Source: Triglochin maritima
Lineage: Eukaryota; Streptophyta; Magnoliopsida; Alismatales; Juncaginaceae
Direction of reading: 5' to 3'
Assembly (NCBI GenBank): GCA_963682175.1
Contig: OY821791.1
Location: 20,302,542 to 20,366,541, forward strand
Length of the DNA stretch: 64,000 nt
A model generated the notes under the pieces. That model was not told the DNA's origin and searched no databases. It saw nothing but the letters and a program-made list of their open reading frames with translations. Below, piece by piece: positions 56,082 through 64,000 of the stretch; positions within the stretch are counted from its first letter, which is position 1; each line of letters begins with the position of its first letter. The translations under genes and the position numbers were made by a program.

Positions 56082-57643
56082 TGATTGACATCATTTCATG
56101 CTTATATTTGTATCTTATATCCATTATCATACACCTAAGCAATGCTACGTGATGAGTTTTATGTTTGAATTTCAGAAATAAAGAGGTTTGAAGAGAAGAG
56201 CCATGAAATCACCCAAAAGCAGGAAAAAAGACTTAATTGTGAGACCTGGGTACTAAGATGCAAGGGAGAAGGACCTGAACGTAAGGCCAAAGGACCTAAG
56301 AGCAAAACAGAAAACTCCACAACATCATGGGGAGTATTTTGACAATTCGATTTGGGTCGGAGCTCCAATAAACGAAGTAAATGCATCCAAGACCAATAAA
56401 TACATCAACACAAGCCCACAACAAAAATGAGCCCGATCCAGAACTAATAGACCGCCAATTGGCGGTCTGTTTGGCTCCGGATCCGCTAATCTTTGGCGGG
56501 CACCTGTATTAGTGTATTCTTAGTCTATTTTTGGTATTTCTTTAGTCCCACATCGGGGGATTGTCCCGGATTAGCTTTTTCCATGCTTATAAATAGAACT
56601 CTTCACCTTCCATTGTACATATCTCTCTCTTGGTGGCCTTCTTCCCTACTAAGAGTGAAGCCTTGAAGCAAAACTCTGGTGGAGGAAGGGCTGCTTGTAA
56701 TTTGGAGTGAGTAATAATAGAAGTTTTGTAGTTAATTGTTGTTTGCTTTAGTTTTTACATTGCTTAGTTAATTTCAATTTACATGTCTTGCATGTTTCTT
56801 TAGTCTCATGTTCTTTTAGTTTCTTTAATGTTTCTTGCTTGCTTAGATTAATTTCATTTCAGTATTATGTTTCATTTTGTTAATGTAGTTACTGTAATGA
56901 GTAGTGAGTAGATCCATCTGATCTTTTGGGGGTGGAGAAATATGTGATATAATCATGTAGTGTATTAAGTGTGTGTTATCTTAATCCCTTGAGCTTTATA
57001 TGATTTCCATAACCATCTAATGGGTTTTCACTCTTATCTTTGATATGATAATGCTCTTGAATGAAGCTTAGCTTATGCTTTGATTAGTGGACCTATTTTA
57101 TGGGGAATGATAAGGTTAGGATATGGATGGAATTAATATAGGAAACATGACTTGTAGTGTATGTACTCTTGTTGCCTTTACCTTAGTTAATGTCTTGTAT
57201 ATTTTAATGATGTAGTCTTATCTTCATTCATGTGGAGGCATAGTAGGGTCTAGTCTTTATACATGAGTTCATTTAGCTTCATTCCAATTATTGTCTTGTA
57301 TGTTTTAATGATGTAGTCTTATCTTAATTCATGTGGAGGCAAGGTTGGATGTAGTTTTATGATTTCATGCACTACATGTTGTGAGGAACTTAATTGAACA
57401 CACACACACACATCTTTATTTTCACATTATTTCTCTACCCCCTATGGGGTTTAGTTTTTATTGCTTATCTTTCATTTCCTTTTGCATCTTAGTGTAGTTT
57501 AGTGTAATCAACATTTCTCTCCATTTTTTACCACTCGCCTTCGCACAAACCAAACATCGACACACCTCCAAGTGGACGACCCGTATTTGCCACCGCTTCA
57601 ACGCGGCCGTGCACTTGCGGTTTAATATAAAACGAATCAATCA
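56082..57643 (+). repeat. F2 3' LTR
   Basis: 1562 bp, TGATTGACATC...AATCAATCA. Perfect 20-bp palindrome AGACCGCCAATTGGCGGTCT (56449-56468); TATAAATA 56588-56595. Very similar to the LTRs at 6207-7723 and 8442-9072. Confidence 0.92.
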
Positions 57644-57648
57644 ATATA

Positions 57649-58171
57649 CATTAACAAAGATATTCTCATAATCATTTAATTAAGGAACATAAAATGAGAA
57701 CATCAAGTCATACGGACCGGAGATTTGCCAAGATGGGCCCGCTTCATTGGTTGTCTGAGGTGTTATGAAGGGTGAAAGATCAATACTGAAAGGCTCAAAC
57801 TCCTCATGATATTGGTTGGGCGTAGGCAACGTAAATGAGTGGAGTTGCGTTACCTCACTAGGGTTTAGTTGCTCATCGAACAAAACCCTCCAACCAATAG
57901 GCGGGTGCATCGGAATGAGTTCCTCAGGTTAATTCGTGTGATGTGACACACTGGTCGCACTAAGAATGTGGCTTCTCCCCAAGTCATCCAACAAGAACCA
58001 CTCAACCTTGTTTATATTATCAAGCCAAAGCTTGGTTGTAGGTGGATCCTTGTTGGAGTCAAGATGAAGCTCAAAGGGCTCAACAACCATGGAACATGGG
58101 GGTAAATACACCTTTTGGTACGAGCATATGATGAGGTGTGTCCCCCTCACTGATAGTCTCAACTGAATCAT
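57649..58171 (-). pseudogene. Unrecognised ORF in place of RT/IN, copy 2
   Basis: On the minus strand, after pol-linker text (PFELHLDSNKDPP), the reading runs with one TAA (about 57930) to 57680: ELIPMHPPIGWRVLFDE, then a Thr/Pro/Phe-rich part ending SGPYDLMFSFYVP. No RT or integrase motif is present. Once F2 is removed, the R1 3' noncoding region follows about 35 bases later. It shares the motif IPxHPxxxWRVxxD with 30131-30345. Function unknown. Confidence 0.5.
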
Positions 58172-58189
58172 CCAACAAACACCCCATTT

Positions 58190-59401
58190 CTATATTCATG
58201 TTTGATGTCAGCTTACTCTGTTGCATTGCAAAGACAGGCAATGAGTTTTCGTAGGCACACAAACATTCTCAACGGGTTGCATTGGTGTTAGGGGGGTGTC
58301 TGTTGTTTTTGTGGTGCTTTCTCTAATTGGCGGATGAGGTTGACATTTAAAGGTTGGTCCAAGGGCTCTTGTTGCCTACCGGAGTTGAACACATGAAACT
58401 CGGCACTCATGTTACGGAATGAGTGCTTCATGATACCATTTCTACAATTAATTAAGGCATTGGAGGTTGCCAGAAATGGTCTACCCAAAATCAAAGGTAT
58501 TTGAGAGTGGGTTTTTGCAACAGGCTTGGTATCGAGGACGACAAAATCTACTGGAAATATAAAGTCTCAAACTTTGATGAGCACGTCCTCAATAATCCCC
58601 TCTGGGACACGAATGGATCTATCCGCCAATTGGAGGGTGATCTTAGTTGGTTTCAATTCTCCCAAGTTCAAATGTTGATAAACAGAAGATGGGAGGAGGT
58701 TGACTGCTGATCCTAAATCAAGCAATACATTACTCATGCTAGTGTCCCATATCATACACTGAATAGTAGGACAATCAAGGTCCTTGTACTTTGTGTATGT
58801 GGGATTGGACAAAAGTGAGCTCACACTAGCAACTAATAATGCTTTCTTAGGAACATTGGTCTTCCTCTTGGTTGTGCAGAGGTCTTTCAACACTTTGGCA
58901 TATTGAGGTATTTGTCGGATGACATCCAACAAGGGGATGTTAACCTTCACATTTAAAGACCTCTAATATCTTATCAATTGTGTCACTCTACTTTTTGGTT
59001 AACCTACTAGGATAGGGAGTTTTTTGGCAGGTAGGTTTTCTGTGGTGCCTAAGAAGGAGGCGTTGGTGTATTACTCTCTCCCTCAGCCTCTTCCTCACCA
59101 TCATTCCCATTCCTTAAGGTTAAAGTGGCATTGACATGGTGAACAGGTTCCTCCACATGGTTCACTTGCCACCCCCGAGGTACTGAACTCTCATTTTGTA
59201 AGTGTGGTTGTCGGTACATGTAGGGATTAGCCACAGATTGGCTAGGCAGAGTCCCTCACTCTCTCTCATGTACAGACTAAGACAATTGACCCATCTGAAG
59301 CTCAAAAGATTTGATGGTCTACTGATTTTAAGTGAGAACTTGACTTGTGGATGTCATAATTTTTTTTACTGAGTTCTCAATCCATGAGTCAACTTCTCAA
59401 G
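58190..59401 (-). pseudogene. gag-pro: Athila-like gag C-terminus and protease (R1)
   Basis: Gag tail at 59234-59049 (HVNATLTLRNGND). The protease region at 58950-58567 has VNIPLLDVIRQIPQYAKVL and an active site LLDLGSAVNLLP (family LLDLGAS). It is followed by MILGRPFLATSNALINCRNG (58494-). Then frames with CAYENSLPVFAMQQ. The first part of gag is missing. Confidence 0.78.
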
Positions 59402-60144
59402 CGAATTAAGAGAGGAAAACATATTAACTAAGTCTACTAAGATTAATGAATCGAAATTAAGCTAAGCATGCAAGAAGATAAAATAGACAACATTAAACTA
59501 ACAAAAAATTCTTTTATTAAATGACTCACATTACAAGCAGCATCATCCTACTTGAGTTTTTGCTTCAAGACTTGACTCTAACTAGGATTGACCACTAAGC
59601 ATGTAGTAAATACAATGGAGGAGGAAAAGTTCTGTTTATAGTCATAGAAAAAGTAACCGGGAACAATCCCTCAATGTGGGACTAATGAAACTACTACAAA
59701 TGTATAAACACAACATAATAAATAACCACGAGAAACCAAGTCAAAATTGGACCGAAATGTGCCGCCAATTGGTGATCACTTTTTGTCTGATTTGCTCCAA
59801 ATTGGTATATCTTCTTCAATGCTTGAATTTATTACGTGTGGTGCACCCAGATTGGTTGTTTGAGTGTCGGGCTGAATATAATTGCCAAAATACTCCTCAT
59901 GATGGTGTGGAGTTTTTGATTTTCTCATTGGTTCTTTTGGTTAACATCTGGGTCCTTCCATCTTGCATTTCAGTCCATAAATCTCACAATTCAGTCATTT
60001 CTCCCACTCTAGGGTCCTTTTTGTGTCTCTTCTTCTCACTTGTTTTATTCTTGAAATTTAAACATAAAACTCATGACGTAGCATTGCTTCGGTTAAAAAT
60101 AGAGGATTTAAGACACAAATATATGCATGATATGATGTCAATCA
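59402..60144 (-). repeat. R1 5' LTR piece
   Basis: The start of the LTR is at 60144 (GATGTCAATCA on the plus strand). It covers U3 and the TATA region and stops at 59402, joined to the gag C-terminus, so the rest of the LTR, PBS, leader and early gag were deleted. It closely matches 50102-52899 of the R1 3' LTR. Confidence 0.78.
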
Positions 60145-60309
60145 AACAACATATCGCCCACACACCAACGCACAACCTTGTGATAAAGCCTCAAACACTT
60201 TAAGAGTCAAAATAGCCGCTTATTAGTAGAATTCAAATCAATCAAAATTCATGTTTAGATGATTTTGTTAACTTAGGAGATGATGTAGGAACACACGGGT
60301 TGGGTACCG

Positions 60310-60800
60310 GTTCTAGCTTGACCCTAACATCCCAACCTTCTTCGCCTCCTCGAAGGAGGAAAATGCAAAGTAATTGGGGACAAATGGATAATTTTTGTGA
60401 ACGATCGCATGATGTTAATGATTGGACCTAACAAACCACAATTGAACGACATTTTAAGAAACAAGACCGTAAAACAATCAATCAAAATGGGTTGATTATT
60501 TTTATTGATGTGGAATTTCTCTCAACGTTGTTACTACACCTGAATTTAAGGAAGTCATCGCCGTTACGTCCACACATGGTCCTGGCCTAAAACCCATCAC
60601 ATATCACGAAGCTAGTAATACATGCCTAAGAACAGAAAATTGAATATACTAGGGGTTTTCTAAATTTATATAGGCAATATTGGAAGTTCTATTGATGCAC
60701 AATAATGACGGATACATGGACCGATGGGTTCGATAGGAGTTTAATCAACTTTTTAGTGAATTGTCCAATAGGAACCATGTTTTAACAATCAATTGATGCT
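60310..60800 (+). pseudogene. hAT-type transposase remnant (DUF659 region)
   Basis: Across several frames: QTTIERHFKKQ, then GISLNVVTTPEFKEVI, THGPGLKPITYHEAS, and near 60745 SLINFLVNCPIGTMF. These match the order of the DUF659 region of hAT-family transposases (for example GPGxKPPxYxE, then INFLVNxPxGTxF). There are many stops. It is cut at 60836 by a copia-like LTR. Removing R1 would join it to 47980 or before. Confidence 0.65.
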
Positions 60801-60836
60801 CCAAACACTCGCACAAAGTTGACTAGTTGTTCAAAT

Positions 60837-62502
60837 TGTAATTTAGATCAATCACTAATCTAGAGGGGGTGAATATATCATATGCCAATTTAGTTAAACA
60901 AAGCACACTTAAAAGTAGTAATGAAAAGATTGCTAACAAAAAACAGACTTCGGAGATTTATAGAGGTTCGATGACATCACCGTGAGCTAATCCTCTCCTC
61001 ATGTTTCGATTACTCCTCTGATCCCTACCCCAGATTTCACTAATCTATTTGTTTCAAGTCGAAGATAAACTCTCTTACAATCAGAGTCTTGCGAACACCC
61101 TTGCCTTGCTCGAATCTCCACTGACAACCCGAGAGGGAGCTTCGTCGAAGCTTTACAACACAATGGAAATCGATTGACGTTGTGGAACTCTAACTTGAAT
61201 GCACTCAGGATTGGAGTTGAACTTGGATTGAATTGATTGAAGTTTGAGAGTGGAGCTTTGTAGACTTTGAATTTGAGAGCACAAGAGTATGAAAAAAAAT
61301 TGGCAAGTAAAGTGTTAATTGTGTCTCTTAAATGAGGCTTTTATAGGCTTGAAAGAAAATAGAGTTGTTATGGTGAGTTGGTGAAATTAGGACTTATGAA
61401 AAGCAAGATAGGAATTAAGCTCGAGCAGATTTTTGAACCAGTTGGTCCACCAAGAACAAACGGTCGCCCGAAACAATGTGAATGACTTGGTCATAATGAA
61501 TATTTTGGTTGACAGAACATTATTTAGATAACCGTTCATTAACTTCCAGTAACTCTTTTCTAATTTTGATCGATTAAATTTGGTTCACCGAATACAGTTT
61601 AGTTCACCGTGCCAAGACGGAGAGTAAGGAATGATCGGGCTTTGATGAATCGGGTTTGGTCAACCGTAGGCTATTCGGTGGACCAAAGTATGTGTGGGTT
61701 TTTCACTGATAGTTATGGCTCAAAAGTTGGTTTAATGTAACAGTCAAATTCCACGTACAATATCAGTCAACTGAAAAAGAGTCATTGCCTGCTGATTAGC
61801 AACAAAGTCATTGGTCGACTGAAGAAGCCTCAATAGACTGTTAAGGGATATTTCAAAATGGGTACCTAGACGACAAAAAATAGATCCGTTGAAATGTCCC
61901 AAAATGGTCTACCAAGCCTTCTTCGGTCGACCAAATCCTTTGTTGCTAATCAGAACACAACGACTTATCTTTGGTTGTTAGGATTACAAACAAAGAAACA
62001 CTTTCGATGACTGATCCAAATACGGTAGACCGAATCAAGAATTCCACGGAAGGTCTGAATGCTACTGAGTAGAAGGAAACAATTGATCGATACTCATTTG
62101 GTAGTCCGAAACAAGAATTCCACGAAATGTTTGAATGCTACTAAGTAGATGGAAATGATACACCAGAGGGTACACAGTCGTCTGTTTGAAACAAGTTTGA
62201 TAGACCGAAGGAAGTATTGTCGACCTATAGATACAGATAATCCTGTGTGCATCAAGTGTATATTTGATCCTATGATTCAAATAAATAGAAAATTACATAT
62301 CTTCTCCTTGAGCTTTGATTACAAGTCTTGGCCCTTGATCTTAGAGATGATTATTCATTTGGTTTGAGCACCTATAATTTTAGGAAAATACAATATATAT
62401 GCAATTTGACAATAATATGTGTGTGATGTGTTAATTGCAGTTGTGCATAATATTAGTTTGTTAATCATCAAATTTAAGAGTTATGAGGCCAAAAAGGCAA
62501 CA
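60837..62502 (-). repeat. Second Sirevirus-like LTR
   Basis: About 1666 bp with ends TGTAATTTAG...GGCAACA. The plus-strand text after it (ACTTTTCCCTTTTTT) is a polypurine tract on the minus strand, so this is a 3' LTR of a minus-strand element. TATA-like TATAAAAG on the minus strand at about 61341. Decayed GGTCGACC-type motifs are scattered from 61440 to 62230. More diverged than the family at 28529-30048. Confidence 0.7.
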
Positions 62503-62939
62503 ACTTTTCCCTTTTTTCTGATGGAAAACTAATGTCAAATTGTGTATGTGCTCTCCCTATCAATATGCATAAGTTTGATAAAAACTCTCCTTACAAATAT
62601 GCATCAACTTCATATAGTCATTGAAGCATATTATGTCAATTTTTCTCCCTTTTTTGACATCTAGCAAAAATGTTAATCAAGCATAGGTGAATACAAAAAG
62701 ACAAACAATACCAATAGGAAAATGAAATTTTATTGCTAAAGGGAAGATAAGGCACAAAGCCGATACAAAAGCAAATGCATTCGACAAAGCAAACAAACAA
62801 ACAAGAAACCAAACAAAAACATGGTGCTAGTTATCCGACTTGTTCATGCTCAGATTCCTCTTCGCTACGATAGCATCAAGCATAAGATTGAATCACTCGA
62901 ATTGTCAAAGCTCAGTCCCAAGCTAAAACAAACACATCA
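62503..62939 (-). other. Sirevirus-like 3' noncoding remnant and unassigned DNA
   Basis: 62503-62690 resembles the 3' noncoding DNA of the copia elements (polypurine tracts near 62505, 62560 and 62645). 62690-62939 shows no motif I recognise and no convincing frame. Confidence 0.45.
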
Positions 62940-63255
62940 CTGGGCATTGTGGTCTTCGTTGCAGGGAGGTGAGGCGTGTTGAGATAAGTGATCTCGAAGT
63001 TATGTGTCGTCTAGCCTAAGGACCTATAGCCATAAGCTGTTTGAGCCGTGTTTGATTGCTTGTCTGCTACCCTCACCAACTACCCACACTAGCTCTAAGG
63101 ATTCTTCCCTTCTCATCTAAGTCTTCTCCTCCTCTATATTCTTCGTTATAGTCTTCTCATTTGATTACACATCCTTTTGTGTGTTGTTTTAGGGTCAAGT
63201 TGAGCGTTTTATGTGAGGTTGGACTCGTTCTGGTGAGAGCTGTCGACTTGAGAGA
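62940..63255 (+). other. Athila-like leader
   Basis: CT-rich text (CTTCCCTTCTCATCTAAGTC) resembles the leader of the 15094-22429 element near 17410-17440. No coding frame. The LTR and PBS are not seen; the region to the left is other DNA. Confidence 0.5.
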
Positions 63256-64000
63256 ATGCATTTTTCTGAGATGGATGGGCTAGGTGTTCACCCATCTCCG
63301 CCTCGAGCTCCTTTGGAGCATGAGGCCAAGTCGTCTCATGGTGATGGGGGACACTGGGTTCCATACATGGGTTACCTCGGTCCGCTCCCACCACCACGTA
63401 GACCTCCTTCTCCTCCTCGTCCGACTTATATGTAAGAGGGATTCGGTCAGGATTGAATTCTTGGTGCACCATCACCTTTAGTTCGACCGATGACTCTGTG
63501 GGAGCGGACCCATCTTGTTCGGGCCGCGCAACCTTCTTGCATAGTTCTCCCGCCGGCTTGCGGTAACAACTATGAATTGAATCCTCAATATGTGAGCCTA
63601 CCTTCATTACCAATAAGGAGGATCCGTATATTTTTATACGTAAATTCGAGGAGGTATGCTCTATGTTCAACCTTCAACAACATGACTTGGATTCTGTCCG
63701 GTTGAGGTTGATTTCTTTTGTGTTGAAGTAAAACGTGAAGAAATGGATGTACAGCCTCCCGGCGAGCTCTATTCGGTCTTGGGATGAATTGATACGGCAC
63801 CAGATAGAGCAAATGTGTTAGATTGAGACCGAATCTTTTCATGCTTTCTTTGAGATGTTCAAAGACCTTCTCCAGTAGTGTCATCAAAGACTTGAGCTAT
63901 GGCAGATGTCCCAGATTGTTTATGAGGGCTCCAACTACAACACCCACACATTGCTGGAGTCGATATGTCAGGGTGATTTCAAAATGAAACTCATCGATGA
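63256..64000 (+). pseudogene. gag: Athila-like gag, start (runs off the window)
   Basis: ATG at 63256, Pro-rich N-terminal text, stops near 63435 and 63456, then PMTLWERTHL and AAQPSCIVLPPACGNNYELN, which match the intact gag at 17690-19819 (AAQPSCIVMP...). A frameshift near 63615 leads to the gag core (FVLK.NVKKWMYSLPASSI, QIVYEGS). It is truncated by the window edge. Confidence 0.75.

Larger units (their letters stand above)
54477..57643 (+). mobile_element. Nested Athila-like element F2 with internal deletion
   Basis: Starts with the first 285 bp of a 5' LTR (54477-54761), then jumps to the 3' noncoding region (54762-56081) and a complete 3' LTR (56082-57643). The target duplication ATATA at 54472-54476 and 57644-57648 shows it is one insertion. 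The deletion removed the rest of the 5' LTR, PBS, gag and pol. Confidence 0.85.
47981..60144 (-). mobile_element. Large Athila-like element R1 with four nested events
   Basis: On the minus strand: 5' LTR piece (60144-59402), gag-protease (59401-58190), an unrecognised ORF region (58171-57649), the nested copy F2 (57643-54477), a 3' noncoding region (54476-52900) and the 3' LTR (52899-47981) holding a Sirevirus solo LTR, an Athila solo LTR and a plastid insert. The flanks AACAG (47976-47980) and AACAA (60145-60149) fit a target duplication with one change. RT and integrase are absent. Confidence 0.75.

Noticed and set aside
63209..63670. Minus-strand 153-codon ORF
   Set aside because: It is opposite Athila-like gag text that matches the intact gag at 17690-19819; an antisense shadow.

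Overview
The window is a stretch of flowering-plant (most likely eudicot) nuclear DNA made almost entirely of nested LTR retrotransposons. It is probably heterochromatic or pericentromeric: it holds Athila-like Ty3/gypsy elements, a CRM-like chromovirus, a Tekay/Del-like chromovirus and Sirevirus-like Ty1/copia elements. There is also a defective Mutator-like DNA transposon (MULE) carrying a plant-mobile-domain gene, a hAT-like remnant and a short plastid DNA insert. I see no intact host gene, no rRNA or tRNA gene and no CRISPR. All family assignments come from reading motifs by eye; no database search was run.

Layout. 1-7723: 3' part of an Athila-like element (+), with its pol split by an inverted solo LTR of the same family (472-1989, 5-bp target duplication). 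7724-9072: older Athila gag-protease and LTR fragments. 9073-30048: three partial copies (A, B, C; minus strand) of a gag-only Sirevirus-like element. Between B and C sits a CRM-like element (13411-25957), itself split by a complete, young, pol-less Athila-like element (15094-22429, TSD GTCAC). 30049-35663: Athila 3' end, an LTR fold-back and an internally deleted Athila derivative. 35664-39743: 5' half of a Tekay-like element (minus). 39744-47980: the least repetitive part, with two exon-like fragments, a perfect hairpin, the MULE (41266-45708) and an orphan promoter with a gag-like ORF. 47981-60144: one large minus-strand Athila-like element (near-TSD AACAG/AACAA) holding a Sirevirus solo LTR, an Athila solo LTR, a plastid ndhG fragment and an internally deleted Athila copy. 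60145-64000: hAT remnant, a second Sirevirus-like LTR, and the start of another Athila gag.

How the parts relate. The only long undamaged reading frame is the gag-protease of the 15094-22429 element, which would need reverse transcriptase and integrase from elsewhere. All three readable reverse transcriptases have a substitution in the catalytic Asp-Asp pair. The best candidates for undescribed biology are noncoding or accessory: (1) arrays of the palindrome CGGTCGACCG in the U3 of both copia and gypsy LTRs; (2) a double stem-loop with a GNRA tetraloop just upstream of the polypurine tract in the Athila-like copies; (3) an unrecognised ORF that replaces RT/IN next to the 3' UTR in two diverged Athila-like copies; (4) family-specific palindromes found in U3 and again in the leader.
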